Shown here: in pieces, positions 18,622-27,593 of the stretch
How positions within the stretch are numbered: position 1 is the first letter of the stretch
How the letters are laid out: every line of letters begins with the position of its first letter
Assembly: GCA_030491005.1 (NCBI GenBank)
Contig: JAKZMJ010000030.1
Location: forward strand, 124,001 to 188,000
Length of the DNA: 64,000 nt
Direction: 5' to 3'
Source: Sulfurospirillum sp.
Lineage (GTDB): Bacteria > Campylobacterota > Campylobacteria > Campylobacterales > Arcobacteraceae
Translations under genes and position numbers: made by a program
The notes under the pieces: generated by a model
Told to the model about the DNA's origin: nothing
Databases searched by the model: none
Seen by the model: only the letters and a program-made list of their open reading frames with translations

Positions 18622-19110
18622 ATGACTATTAATGTAAAACAAGCTTTAGATAAAATTAGTAATAATAAAATATTTGACGATGAACTCTACTTCGTAGGAG
18701 GTACAGCTTTAGCTTATTATTTAAACCATAGAATATCCGAAGATATAGATATAGTATCTTCTAAAGCTTTACCATATAGAAAAATCATTAAAGCTATTGC
18801 AACATTAGGAGCAATAAATCTTCAAGATGAAAATGCAACTGCTCTTAGAATGGCTTGATTATTTCCTGATGAGTATATGATAAAGTTTATACTTGATAAT
18901 GTAAAAATAGAGTTCTTTCAAGCTAATAGACCTATACAAAAAGAAATACTATCAAAGGCTACATTTAATAGTTTTGATAATTCAAATTTAAAAATACTTG
19001 ATGTTAAATCTGTAGCTAAACTCAAAGTTGTAGCACTAATAATGAGAATTAAATCAAGAGACTTAACTTTTGATGAGATAAAAGAACAAGTTACTATTAA
19101 ACTATCTTAG
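18622..19110 (+). pseudogene. AbiEii/AbiGii-type nucleotidyltransferase toxin with in-frame stop
   Basis: Reading through gives 162 residues. The N-terminal nucleotidyltransferase motif is clear: FVGGTALAYYL followed by HRISEDIDIVSS, with the D-x-D metal pair. A TGA at 18856-18858 interrupts the frame in LRMA-stop-LFPDEYMIKF, where TGG (Trp) would restore it. The first part alone is 78 residues. The family acts by transferring nucleotides to cellular targets and is neutralised by the upstream antitoxin. Loss of both partners fits joint decay, with toxin inactivation tolerating antitoxin loss. Confidence 0.82.
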
Positions 19111-19298
19111 AATAGAATTTTATTGATTAATACCCCAATGTTACAAAGCATTATAGTTAAAGTATTTATCTTAGATTTAATGTTTAAAATTTATTAATTT
19201 ATAATCTAATTGCTGTAAAAAATAATTTTTTATTTAAATTAAGTCTCTTTGTGCTAAAATCAAGCTAAATATTGTAAATATTACTAAAAAGGAAATGA

Positions 19299-21107
19299 TT
19301 GGAACCAATTGGTGTATTAAATGAAGGACAAATATATGACCTTCAAACTGCCGAAGCTTTAAACATCCAAGGAGATGTAATTAAAGCTGATAACTCACCT
19401 GAATCTTTAGAGATTTTAAGACATTCTTGTGCTCATATGATGGCACAGGCGATAAAAGAGTTATACCCTGAAGCTAAGTTTTTTGTAGGACCTACTGTTA
19501 AAGAAGGTTTTTACTATGACTTTAAAGTTGAATCAAAAATATCTGATGAAGATTTAATAATAATCGAAAAAAAGATGAAAGAAATCGCTGGAAGAAAGCT
19601 TCCTATTGAAAGATATGATACAACAAGAGCTGAAGTTTTAGAAAAATTTGCTAATGATGAGTTAAAACAAGCTGTTTTAAAAAATATTACTGATGATACC
19701 TTAACCTTATATAAGCAAGGAGATTTTGAAGATCTTTGTCGTGGTCCTCATATGCCAAATACTAGAATGATAAGAACTTTTAAACTAACAAGAGTTGCAG
19801 GTGCTTATTTAGGTGGTGATGAAAAAAATGAGATGATTACTAGAATTTATGGAATTGCTTTTTTTGATAAAAAGCAGTTGCATGATTATGTTCGTATGCT
19901 AGAAGAAGCTAAAAAAAGAGATCATAGAAAATTAGGGACACAGCTAGAACTATTTGCTTTTAATGATGAGATTGGAGCAGGGCTTCCTTTATGGTTACCA
20001 AATGGGGCAAGGCTTAGATCAAAATTAGAGCATATCTTGTATACAGCACATAGAGTAAGAGGGTATCAACCTGTTCGTGGACCAGAACTTCTAAAATCTG
20101 ATATGTGGAAAATATCAGGTCATTATGAAAACTATAAAGAAAATATGTATTTCACAACTATTGATGAACAAGAATATGGTTTAAAACCTATGAATTGTGT
20201 TGGGCATATACAAATTTATAAAAATAAATTAGTTTCATATAAAGATTTACCAATGAAATTTTTTGAATATGGTGTTGTTCACAGACATGAAATGAGTGGA
20301 GCAATGCACGGTTTATTTCGTGTGAGAGAATTTGCACAAGATGATGCACATATCTTTTGTACTCAAAACCAGATTAAAGAAGTTATCTTTGAAGTATTAG
20401 AATTTGTTGATGCTTTAATGAAAATGTTTGATTTTAAATACTCTATTGAAGTTTCAACAAAACCTGCAAAAGCAATAGGTGATGATATTTTTTGGGAAAC
20501 TACAACAAAAGGTATCATGGATGCTTTAGATGAGAATAATATTGAGTATGAAATAGATGAAGGTGGTGGAGCATTTTATGGTCCAAAAATCGACATTAAA
20601 ATAACAGATGCAATTGGAAGACAATGGCAGTGTGGAACTGTGCAAGTTGATATGAATTTGCCATCAAGATTTAATGCTGAGTATATAAATGCTAAAGGTG
20701 AGAAAGAACAAGTAGTTATGATTCATAGAGCTATTTTAGGTTCTTTTGAAAGATTTATAGGAATATTAACTGAACATTGTGCAGGTGAGTTTCCTTTTGC
20801 CATTGCACCAACACAAGTAATATTTATACCTCTTGCACAAACACATGAAAAGTATGCAGAAGAATTAAACAAAGACTTAGTGTATAATGATATGGATGGT
20901 GAAATTTATTCAATGAATGAAAGCTTGAATAAAAGAGTTAGAATGGCTGAAAAAAGAAAAGTACCAATGATTGTAGTAATTGGAGATGAAGAAGTCAAGA
21001 ATAATACAATAGCTTTAAGAAATAGAAGAACAAGAGAACAATCAAATATGAGTAGAGATGAATTTTTACTTATGTTAAATAAAATTAAAAAGGAGAGTAA
21101 CATTTGA
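19299..21107 (+). CDS. thrS: threonine--tRNA ligase
   Basis: 602 residues; charges tRNA-Thr with threonine in the cytoplasm. It lacks the N-terminal TGS domain, as is usual in Campylobacterota. The editing domain starts with [20 protein letters not shown]. The class II core contains [34 protein letters not shown] and the zinc-site region. The anticodon domain is C-terminal. The start is TTG at 19299 with AAAAGGA upstream; an ATG at 19295 is out of frame and stops quickly. infC begins within the last codons. Confidence 0.97.
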   Translation: MEPIGVLNEGQIYDLQTAEALNIQGDVIKADNSPESLEILRHSCAHMMAQAIKELYPEAKFFVGPTVKEGFYYDFKVESKISDEDLIIIEKKMKEIAGRKLPIERYDTTRAEVLEKFANDELKQAVLKNITDDTLTLYKQGDFEDLCRGPHMPNTRMIRTFKLTRVAGAYLGGDEKNEMITRIYGIAFFDKKQLHDYVRMLEEAKKRDHRKLGTQLELFAFNDEIGAGLPLWLPNGARLRSKLEHILYTAHRVRGYQPVRGPELLKSDMWKISGHYENYKENMYFTTIDEQEYGLKPMNCVGHIQIYKNKLVSYKDLPMKFFEYGVVHRHEMSGAMHGLFRVREFAQDDAHIFCTQNQIKEVIFEVLEFVDALMKMFDFKYSIEVSTKPAKAIGDDIFWETTTKGIMDALDENNIEYEIDEGGGAFYGPKIDIKITDAIGRQWQCGTVQVDMNLPSRFNAEYINAKGEKEQVVMIHRAILGSFERFIGILTEHCAGEFPFAIAPTQVIFIPLAQTHEKYAEELNKDLVYNDMDGEIYSMNESLNKRVRMAEKRKVPMIVVIGDEEVKNNTIALRNRRTREQSNMSRDEFLLMLNKIKKESNI

Positions 21108-21634
21108 ATAAAAATTCCAAAAAAAACAATGTTATAATGAATGATGATATTACAGCAAGAGAACTTAGGTGTATGGGTGATGATGGTACAAATTATGGTA
21201 TTATTTCAACACATGACGCATTGTTAACAGCTGATGAGTTAGGTTTAGATTTAGTATTAATAGCCCCTGATGCAAAACCACCAGTTGCAAAAATTATGAA
21301 TTATGGTAAGTTTAAGTACCAGCAAGAAAAAAAGAAAAAAGAGGCAAGAAAAAATCAAAAAATCATTGTTTTAAAAGAAATTAAACTTTCTGTTAAAATT
21401 GCTGATAATGATATAGGGTATAAAGTAAAACACGCAAGAGAATTTTTAGAAGCAGGACATCATGTAAAATTTAGAGTATTCTTGCGAGGTAGAGAGATGG
21501 CTAATCCACAAGCAGGTGTTGAAGTATTAAAAAGAGTATGGCCTATGGTTGATGATTTAGCCGTCATGGAAAAAGAACCAAGACTTGAAGGAAGATATGT
21601 CAATATGATGGCATTACCTAAAAAAGATCATTAA
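21104..21634 (+). CDS. infC: translation initiation factor IF-3
   Basis: 176 residues; binds the 30S subunit and checks start-codon pairing. The N-terminal domain has [20 protein letters not shown], the lysine-rich linker [14 protein letters not shown] follows, and the C-terminal domain has [19 protein letters not shown]. The start is TTG at 21104, overlapping the thrS stop by 4 nt, with AGGAGAG seven bases upstream. A non-ATG start on infC is notable, because IF-3 discriminates against weak starts and in other bacteria autoregulates this way. Confidence 0.96.
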   Translation: MNKNSKKNNVIMNDDITARELRCMGDDGTNYGIISTHDALLTADELGLDLVLIAPDAKPPVAKIMNYGKFKYQQEKKKKEARKNQKIIVLKEIKLSVKIADNDIGYKVKHAREFLEAGHHVKFRVFLRGREMANPQAGVEVLKRVWPMVDDLAVMEKEPRLEGRYVNMMALPKKDH

Positions 21635-21645
21635 AAAAAGTAAGT

Positions 21646-21663
21646 AATTCTTATACAAGAATT
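21646..21663 (+). terminator. weak hairpin after infC
   Basis: AATTCTT (21646-21652) pairs with AAGAATT (21657-21663) across an ATAC loop, 12 nt after the infC stop. It is followed by mixed AT sequence without a strong T run, so termination would be partial at best. Confidence 0.3.
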
Positions 21664-21688
21664 TATCTAATTTTAAAATATCTTTGAA

Positions 21689-21694
21689 TATAAT
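21689..21694 (+). promoter_or_regulatory. putative -10 box for flgG
   Basis: TATAAT 30 bp upstream of the flgG ATG in AT-rich DNA. No sigma-54 or sigma-28 type element was seen upstream, so flgG may use the housekeeping sigma factor here. Confidence 0.4.
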
Positions 21695-21724
21695 TTAAGT
21701 AATCTTTAGACAAAAGGATTTGAA

Positions 21725-22513
21725 ATGATAAGAGGTTTATACACAGCGGCAACAGGGATGAATTCTATGCAACATCAAATTGATGTTACTTCAAATAATA
21801 TATCCAATGTTAATACCTTGGGTTTTAAAAAAGATAGAGCAGAATTTCAAGATTTGATGTATGAAAGCTTAAATTATACAGCTGGACAAACATCACAAAC
21901 TACAACTAATCCAACGGGTATGAATGTAGGTCTTGGCGTTAGAGTATCAGGAATACAAAAGAATTTTTTAGAAGGTGATTTAAAACTAACTTCAAATAAA
22001 CTAGATATTGCTATTGAAGGAAATGGATTTTTTAAAGTTACCCTACCAGATGGAGAGACTGCATATACTAGAAATGGTGCATTCAAACTTGATAGTGAAG
22101 GTAGTGTAGTAAATGGCAATGGATACAAGCTTGATCCTGAGATTGTAATACCTAGTAATATTGTTGATTTATCAATAGGAAAAGATGGGATAGTAACAGC
22201 TACCGATCCTACAAGTGGCGATACTATTAATCTTGGACAAATTACAATAGCTGACTTTATCAATCCAGCTGGTTTAAAAGCAGTAGGTGGTTCTTTATTT
22301 AGACAATCAAGTGCATCAGGAGATCCAATTGAAGCTAATCCTTCAAGTAATCAATTTGGAAGTTTAAGACAAGGAATGATTGAATTGTCAAATGTTAAAC
22401 TTGTAAATGAAATGGTTGATTTAATAACAGCACAAAGAGCTTATGAAGCTAATTCTAAAGCTATTACCACTACAGATAGTATGTTAGATATTGTAAATAG
22501 ATTAAAAAGATAG
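21725..22513 (+). CDS. flgG: flagellar basal-body distal rod protein FlgG
   Basis: 262 residues, the usual FlgG length. The N-terminal rod motif is YTAATGMNSMQHQIDVTSNN followed by ISNVNTLGFKK. The central motif is LDIAIEGNGFFKV, and the C-terminal motif SNVKLVNEMVDLITAQRAYE is followed by ANSKAI. It forms the distal rod outside the inner membrane and is exported by the flagellar type III system, so it has no cleavable signal peptide. The usual partner flgF is not next to it. AAAGGAT precedes the ATG. Confidence 0.96.
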   Translation: MIRGLYTAATGMNSMQHQIDVTSNNISNVNTLGFKKDRAEFQDLMYESLNYTAGQTSQTTTNPTGMNVGLGVRVSGIQKNFLEGDLKLTSNKLDIAIEGNGFFKVTLPDGETAYTRNGAFKLDSEGSVVNGNGYKLDPEIVIPSNIVDLSIGKDGIVTATDPTSGDTINLGQITIADFINPAGLKAVGGSLFRQSSASGDPIEANPSSNQFGSLRQGMIELSNVKLVNEMVDLITAQRAYEANSKAITTTDSMLDIVNRLKR

Positions 22514-22526
22514 ATAATTCTTTTTT

Positions 22527-22904
22527 ATGAAATTAGAAGAGTTAAAAAAAATTAGAGAAAAAAATTTTTTAAAATATAAAAACAAGAAAAAAGAATATTA
22601 TTTAAAACGAAAAATACAAAAAAAATCTTCTAAGCAAGATTTTATAGATTATGAAGAAGAGTTGAGTGGTGCTAATTTTGAAGAAAAAATTAGGCAAATA
22701 GTAAAAACTCAAAAGCAATATGTTGATAATAGAATAGATAAAATTATACTAAAAATTGAAGAGTATAAACTACAAAAACATAATTATTATAAAAATAATA
22801 AAAAACAAAGATTAGATTATGATAAGGAATATAGAGAAGCTAAAAAAGATGAATTGAAAAAATATAGAAAAAAATATTATGAAAGAAATAAGATAAAGAA
22901 ATAA
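22527..22904 (+). CDS. small basic coiled-coil protein, unknown
   Basis: 125 residues made almost entirely of Lys, Glu, Tyr, Asn and Arg, predicted as one long charged helix. There is no membrane segment or signal peptide. It follows flgG by 13 nt and precedes another coiled-coil gene, so it may belong to the same transcript. The family is not recognised. Its stop codon lies in a 13-bp tandem repeat. Composition this biased is not evidence of function; the frame is clearly open and in a gene-sized gap. Confidence 0.55.
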   Translation: MKLEELKKIREKNFLKYKNKKKEYYLKRKIQKKSSKQDFIDYEEELSGANFEEKIRQIVKTQKQYVDNRIDKIILKIEEYKLQKHNYYKNNKKQRLDYDKEYREAKKDELKKYRKKYYERNKIKK

Positions 22905-22910
22905 GATAAA
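22885..22910. repeat. 13-bp tandem repeat at a gene 3' end
   Basis: Two perfect copies of GAAATAAGATAAA (22885-22897 and 22898-22910), followed by a partial third. The unit is not a multiple of three and contains the stop codon of the preceding gene, so copy-number change would not lengthen it much. Confidence 0.75.
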
Positions 22911-22935
22911 GAAATAAAATACAAAAGAGTATATT

Positions 22936-24027
22936 ATGGCAGAAAATAAAAATATTGATGAGCTAAGTGTTGACGATTCAAGTTTAGAAGAACTAAGTGT
23001 TGACGATTCAAGTTTAGAAGAGCTTGTTGAATCTAAAAATGAAGACACATCAGTAATTGATGATATTACAATACAAAATGAAAAAAAATTAAACAAACAA
23101 AATAAAACTAAAAAGATATTATTCTCGCTAATTGGTGTCTTAAGTCTTTCTATTATAATAGTATTGTCCTTATTTTTTAGTGGTTTTTTTGATCCAGAAG
23201 AAGTTTCTAAATCAAATAAAAAGCCAAATAATACAAGCAAAGTTTTAGAAAAAAATGAAGATTATTTTGATAAAACTGATATTGATATTAATAAATTAAA
23301 TAATAAATTAAAGATGTTAACAAAAGAAGAACTAAATTTTGATAGTGATGAAGACATAAAAAAAGAAAAAAAACTTGAAGAAAAAAAGATTAATGAAGAT
23401 AAGAAAAAATTTGATGACTTTAAAAAACAAGCAAGAATTGAAGCTAGGCTAGAAGAAGAAAAAAGAAGATTAATAGAAGAAAAAAAGAAATTAGAAATAC
23501 AAAAACAAGAATTAGAAAAGAAAAGAGATGAATTAGAAAAACTTCAAAAAGAAATTGAAAATAAAAAACTTCAAGAAGAAATTGAAAATAAACAATCAGA
23601 AAAGAAATTAGAAAAGAAATTAGAAAAGAAATTAGAAATAAAATTAGAAGTAAAAGAAGAAATAAAAGAAGAAGTAAAATTAGAAATAAATAAAATCAAA
23701 CAAGAATCTGCACAGAGTAAGCCAACAGAAGTAAAAGAACTTATTAAAAAAGAAAATACAGATGATTTAAATAATTTTGTCAAACTAATTAATGTTGTTT
23801 CAATAAAAGGTAATTTGTATAAATCATATTTGAAAAAAATTGAAAAAATTAATAGAAACTTATTATTATGTAGAGATCACCTAAATAGAATTGATATATA
23901 TTTTGGACCTTATTTAAATGAAGAAGAAAGAGAAAAAGCTATTCAAGGGCTTTATGAAAATGGATTTGATAAATCTTACGGAATAGATTTAACAAAAGAA
24001 GAGTATAAAAATAGATGCAAATATTAA
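22936..24027 (+). CDS. single-pass membrane protein with coiled coil and possible SPOR-like end
   Basis: 363 residues. The acidic N-terminus has two identical LSVDDSSLEE units and is cytoplasmic. One membrane helix lies at about 60-80 (KILFSLIGVLSLSIIIVLSL). A long charged coiled coil follows (about 115-260). The C-terminal 70 residues include LLLCRDHLNRIDIYFGPYL and EREKAIQGLYENGFDKSYGI, which resemble the strand-helix pattern of SPOR peptidoglycan-binding domains; this is a weak match by eye. A cell-envelope or flagellar-site role is plausible given flgG upstream, but not shown. Confidence 0.6.
   Translation: MAENKNIDELSVDDSSLEELSVDDSSLEELVESKNEDTSVIDDITIQNEKKLNKQNKTKKILFSLIGVLSLSIIIVLSLFFSGFFDPEEVSKSNKKPNNTSKVLEKNEDYFDKTDIDINKLNNKLKMLTKEELNFDSDEDIKKEKKLEEKKINEDKKKFDDFKKQARIEARLEEEKRRLIEEKKKLEIQKQELEKKRDELEKLQKEIENKKLQEEIENKQSEKKLEKKLEKKLEIKLEVKEEIKEEVKLEINKIKQESAQSKPTEVKELIKKENTDDLNNFVKLINVVSIKGNLYKSYLKKIEKINRNLLLCRDHLNRIDIYFGPYLNEEEREKAIQGLYENGFDKSYGIDLTKEEYKNRCKY
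22963..23022 (+). repeat. 30-bp direct repeat inside a coding region
   Basis: Two adjacent copies (22963-22992 and 22993-23022), nearly or fully identical, encoding LSVDDSSLEE twice. The unit is in frame, so copy number could change without breaking the gene. Confidence 0.85.
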
Positions 24028-24045
24028 AAATATAGAGGCTTGATT

Positions 24046-24246
24046 ATGACACTTACAATTAATGGAACAAAAAAAACATTTCAAAATAAAAGTACTTTAG
24101 ATGATATTATCATTTCTTTAGATATAAAAAATAAAATAATGGCAGCAGCTGTTAATATGGAAATAGTAAAAAAAAAACAATGGAATACTTGTGTATTGCA
24201 AGATAATGATGAATTAGAGTTATTGCAATTTGTTGGTGGAGGATAG
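24046..24246 (+). CDS. thiS: sulfur carrier protein ThiS
   Basis: 66-residue ubiquitin-fold protein ending in QFVGGG; the terminal Gly-Gly is the site that becomes a thiocarboxylate for thiazole synthesis in thiamine production. MTLTINGTKKTFQNKSTLDD is a typical ThiS N-terminus. The start is ATG 24046 with AGAGG seven bases upstream, rather than TTG 24040, which is too close to it. No other thi genes are in the window. The next gene starts right after the stop. Confidence 0.87.
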   Translation: MTLTINGTKKTFQNKSTLDDIIISLDIKNKIMAAAVNMEIVKKKQWNTCVLQDNDELELLQFVGGG

Positions 24247-24579
24247 TTGAGTAGATTAAAGGGTTCTTTTGCTGAAGAAAAAGCTCTTAAATATTTACTT
24301 TTGCATAAATTTACAATATTAGAACAAAATTATTATGCAAAAAAACTAGGTGAAATTGATATTATCGCAAGTAAAGATGATATTTATCATTTTATAGAAG
24401 TTAAATCCTCTACAACTTATGAAAATGCCATAAACAATATAACAAAATCTAAATTATTTAAAATACAAAAAAGTATAGAATATTACTTACAAATTAAAAG
24501 GCTAGATGTTAGTTATTGTATAGATGCAATCATTATTGTTGAAGATAAAATTGATTTTGTAGAAAATATCACTATGTGA
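24247..24579 (+). CDS. YraN-family (UPF0102) nuclease-like protein
   Basis: 110 residues with the PD-(D/E)xK-like core of the UPF0102 family: GSFAEEKALKYLL at the start, then KLGEIDIIASKDDIYHFIEV followed by KSS, with the Asp, Glu and Lys of the motif. The biological role is unsettled; a link to DNA or Holliday-junction processing has been suggested for the family. It starts at TTG 24247, directly after the thiS stop, with GGAGG just upstream. It converges with the mscS gene, overlapping by 8 nt. Confidence 0.87.
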   Translation: MSRLKGSFAEEKALKYLLLHKFTILEQNYYAKKLGEIDIIASKDDIYHFIEVKSSTTYENAINNITKSKLFKIQKSIEYYLQIKRLDVSYCIDAIIIVEDKIDFVENITM

Positions 24580-26365
24580 GCTTTTTGTTTAACATAATTG
24601 TTTGAGTGGGATAAGCAAAGCTACAATTATTTTTTTTAACCAAAGAAGATATCTTTATCAAAACATCTTCTTTAGTTATAAGCCAGTCTTCCCAAGCAGG
24701 ACTTTTAGAAAAACAATAAATTAAGATATCAATAGATGAGTTATTATATTTATCAATATACACAAGTAATGTTTTTTTAACTCCACTTAAATCATCTTTT
24801 TTGATAGCTTCAAATTTTTTTGTTTTAGTACTTTCAATATTTTTAGGAGATGCTATTTTGGAATGATTTTCTAGCATATCATATAAATCTTTTTTTAACT
24901 GTATAATATCTTCCATCTTACTTTCATAAGTAATTCCCAAGTACATCTTTATTCTTCTTCCTATTTTTCTTTTTGACCAATTTCTAATAGGAGTATTTGC
25001 AAGCTGTGAGTTTGGAATAGTAATCATAGCATTATCAAAAGTTCTAATTCTTGTGCTTCTCATTCTAATATCTACAACAGTACCCTCAACATCATTAGTT
25101 TGTATCCAATCACCTTGTGAAAAAGAATTATCAGTCATGATATTTAACGACCCAAAAAAATTAGCCAAAGTATCTTTTGAAGCTAACGCTATAGCAATAC
25201 CACCAACCCCAAGTGATGCTGCTATAGCTTTAATATCTATGCCTAATTGTGAAAATAAAAATAATATTACAAGTAAAATTAAGATTATTTTAACTATTCT
25301 TAGAATAAAGATTATCATCTCTTTTCTTACATTTGGATACTTAGTTAATAAAGTATTTGCATATACATTTATACCATTATTTAATAAAGAATATAAAGTC
25401 CAAGTTAAAAGTGATATATATATTGTATTAATCCATGGCAAGATTTGTTGTATGATTGTAGGGTCTTTTATTAAAATATGTATAGCTATATGAATTGAGA
25501 AAATATATAAGCTTAAGACAAGTGGTCTATCAATTGTTTTTTGTAAGTATGCTCTTATATCTTCACTATCATCATATTTTTTTCTTATAAATATTTTTGC
25601 AATAAAACCAGCAACTATATTAATAATCCTAGTATTTAAAATCCTAATAAAAAAGATTATTAGAAGTACAATAATAATCTCACCAATAGTAAAGTTAAAA
25701 TAATAACTTGTAAATTCTGATAAATAAGAAATAAATGAAATAGAGTCAATAGTAGACATTAAGTATGCTAAGTTAAATTCATCAATGAAAAAATTAGTTT
25801 GTCTATATAAATACATATGTTCTAGTAAATATTTTAAAACAAATGATTGAGTGTTTGTTTGTTTTTGTAATTCTATATAATTTTTTGTATATTGTTTTGA
25901 TACTATATTTTCTTTAATTTTTTCATTTTCATATGTTTTGGTATAAGGAAGCAATATTTCCTTATTAAGTTCAATAATATTATTGTTCAATAATTTTATA
26001 AAATATTCTTTATCTTTAAACGTTTGTTTACCTTTTATAATATTCTTTAAAGTATTTTCATAAGATGCTTGTTGCTTTAAAATTAATAGTTGCACTTCAT
26101 CTCTTTTAACTGCAAGAGTATTATTCTTGCTTGTATTAATGTGTATTTTACTTGTAAGTAGTTTGACATTCTTTTTATTCTGATTAATGTCAGTTTTTAG
26201 ATATATTTTATTATTTATATTTTTAATAATATTTAAAATATATTGTTTTTGTAAGGCAAGTTGTTCATCAATTTGTTTTATTTCTATGTTGTTCGCACTT
26301 TGGCTAAATAAATATATAGGAAATAATAATCCAAGAAAGAATCTAACTAATACATTATTACTCAT
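24572..26365 (-). CDS. MscS-family mechanosensitive ion channel
   Basis: 597 residues. A signal-like helix comes first (FFLGLLFPIYLFSQS), then a periplasmic helical region (about 25-210). Several membrane helices follow, ending in the pore helix IKAIAASLGVGGIAIALASKD-type sequence (about 380-400). The MscS beta domain then reads GDWIQTNDVEGTVVDI and ITIPNSQLANTPIRNWS. It would release solutes on hypo-osmotic shock. GGAG precedes the ATG. The long N-terminal domain makes it closer to MscK/YnaI-like proteins than to short MscS. Confidence 0.92.
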   Translation of the reverse strand: MSNNVLVRFFLGLLFPIYLFSQSANNIEIKQIDEQLALQKQYILNIIKNINNKIYLKTDINQNKKNVKLLTSKIHINTSKNNTLAVKRDEVQLLILKQQASYENTLKNIIKGKQTFKDKEYFIKLLNNNIIELNKEILLPYTKTYENEKIKENIVSKQYTKNYIELQKQTNTQSFVLKYLLEHMYLYRQTNFFIDEFNLAYLMSTIDSISFISYLSEFTSYYFNFTIGEIIIVLLIIFFIRILNTRIINIVAGFIAKIFIRKKYDDSEDIRAYLQKTIDRPLVLSLYIFSIHIAIHILIKDPTIIQQILPWINTIYISLLTWTLYSLLNNGINVYANTLLTKYPNVRKEMIIFILRIVKIILILLVILFLFSQLGIDIKAIAASLGVGGIAIALASKDTLANFFGSLNIMTDNSFSQGDWIQTNDVEGTVVDIRMRSTRIRTFDNAMITIPNSQLANTPIRNWSKRKIGRRIKMYLGITYESKMEDIIQLKKDLYDMLENHSKIASPKNIESTKTKKFEAIKKDDLSGVKKTLLVYIDKYNNSSIDILIYCFSKSPAWEDWLITKEDVLIKISSLVKKNNCSFAYPTQTIMLNKKLT

Positions 26366-26465
26366 AAAAACTCCAATTTTAAAAATGAATTATAAAATAA
26401 GTTTGCTTAGAAATGAGTAATAATCAATCTAATTGATACCATAATCATATTAATCGTAATTTATA

Positions 26466-26972
26466 TTAATATGATATTGTATGTTTTATCTTAACAGTGT
26501 TTTGTATTATATTACTTATTTTATAATTTTGTACACCATTATATGTAAAATAGTTTTTATAGGCACTTAAAGTTTTTATTTTTTTTCTTTTATATTTCGT
26601 TACACACCTTGTTCTTGTTTCATAAGCACCATTATTAGAATAGTCATGGCCTCTAATATTATTCGCTATCTTACCACCAACTAAACCACCTATTATCTTT
26701 GCGGCAACCTTACCATTACCTTTCCCAACTTGATTTCCAATAATAGCACCAGCTGCAAGACCAATGATAGTGTCTAAACCAACAGAATTATTATTTGAAT
26801 CATTTGTATTATTATATGTTTCTTCATAACATTCTTTATAAGGTTTATTAATATAAGTATAGTTATACAAAGGGGTACTTTGTGTTACTTCTGCATAATC
26901 ATAATATTGACTAATTTGTTGTGAAAATAAAACAGAGCTAAATAAAGCTATCAGTGTTAATATTCTAATCAT
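26466..26972 (-). CDS. glycine-zipper 2TM-domain exported protein
   Basis: 168 residues with an N-terminal signal peptide (MIRILTLIALFSSVLFSQQ). The central glycine-zipper hairpin reads GLAAGAIIGNQVGKGNGKVA followed by AKIIGGLVGGKIANNI (about 68-105), as in Rickettsia 17-kDa-antigen-like proteins. Cysteines are present after the signal and in TRCVTKYK. It is likely periplasmic or outer-membrane associated. AAGGAAA precedes the ATG. Its function is unknown. Confidence 0.8.
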   Translation of the reverse strand: MIRILTLIALFSSVLFSQQISQYYDYAEVTQSTPLYNYTYINKPYKECYEETYNNTNDSNNNSVGLDTIIGLAAGAIIGNQVGKGNGKVAAKIIGGLVGGKIANNIRGHDYSNNGAYETRTRCVTKYKRKKIKTLSAYKNYFTYNGVQNYKISNIIQNTVKIKHTISY

Positions 26973-27004
26973 AATAATTTTCCTTGTTAAAATTTACTTA
27001 AAAT

Positions 27005-27307
27005 TTACTTAAAAGTAGCTATATATTTAGATAAAGCTTTGATTTTATCTTTATCAAGTCTTGATACTTGACCTTTCATAAGACCTTTCATAGCCTTTCC
27101 GTAAGTTCCATTTTTATATCCCAATAATGCTTCTTCAACTTTACTAGCTTTCCAACCTTTTATTATTTCACTTTTACCTAAAGCTTTTTTTTCACCATTA
27201 ATTCCATGGCATCCAGCACAAGCTTTATAAAAAGATGCTCCATTTGAAGCGTATAAACTAGAAGCACCAATTAACAGTATAGCTATTAGACTTAATTTTG
27301 TTTTCAT
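27005..27307 (-). CDS. small periplasmic cytochrome c (c553-like)
   Basis: 100 residues. The signal peptide runs to about residue 20 (LLIGASSLYASNG). The haem site CAGCH lies near residue 31, and a distal Met ligand is likely in KAMKGLMKGQ near residue 76. Length and order match class I cytochrome c, which carries electrons to terminal oxidases or peroxidase in Campylobacterota. It is apparently monocistronic. Confidence 0.92.
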   Translation of the reverse strand: MKTKLSLIAILLIGASSLYASNGASFYKACAGCHGINGEKKALGKSEIIKGWKASKVEEALLGYKNGTYGKAMKGLMKGQVSRLDKDKIKALSKYIATFK

Positions 27308-27520
27308 ATTGTATCCTTTTTTTTAATATGTAGAAGTATATCACTTAATTGTGAATTGATTGTGGAATGAAAGCAGTAAATGTTAAATTTATCTTAAAAA
27401 AAGATTATCTGCTCTTTTTGATATGCTTATTCATAGATTCGTATTAAAAAGACAAAACAAAATCTACACCCTTTTTATTGGCTTGTTTTTGTAATTAATG
27501 GGGTGATATAATAATCTTTA

Positions 27521-27584
27521 AATAAGAAATATAGTTCATATTTAAGTTAAAATTGAATATAATAAGAAATATAATTCATATTTA
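27521..27584 (+). promoter_or_regulatory. paired palindromic operators upstream of hipB
   Basis: A 24-bp sequence occurs at 27521-27544 and 27561-27584, matching at 23 of 24 positions, with a 40-bp period. Each contains the inverted repeat AAATAT-N5-ATATTT. The second ends 9 bp before the hipB start codon. This is the arrangement expected for dimers of the HipB antitoxin repressing their own promoter. Confidence 0.75.
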
Positions 27585-27593
27585 GGATGCGAT

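Larger units (their letters stand above)
17017..18632 (+). pseudogene. antitoxin-like helix-turn-helix gene split by IS630
   Basis: The first part starts at ATG 17017 with AAAAGG upstream and reads MTQQQISKLLDVPDRTLRDW, a helix-turn-helix-like start, up to the insertion at 17155. The second part resumes after 18320. Removing 17155-18320 joins the frame as RINVVDTDDIVVFDP, giving a protein of about 149 residues that ends KQLNGVINDY. The gene overlaps the AbiEii-like toxin gene by 11 nt, the usual order for such pairs. As it stands the antitoxin-like protein cannot be made whole. Confidence 0.8.

Noticed and set aside
4500-19298. Search for attachment-site direct repeats or an integrase bounding the island
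   Set aside because: No integrase gene, no tRNA at either edge, and no long direct repeat between the ychF and thrS flanks were visible.
23571-23783. Minus-strand reading frame in the coiled-coil gene
   Set aside because: Ser/Phe-rich shadow of the Lys/Glu repeats on the other strand.
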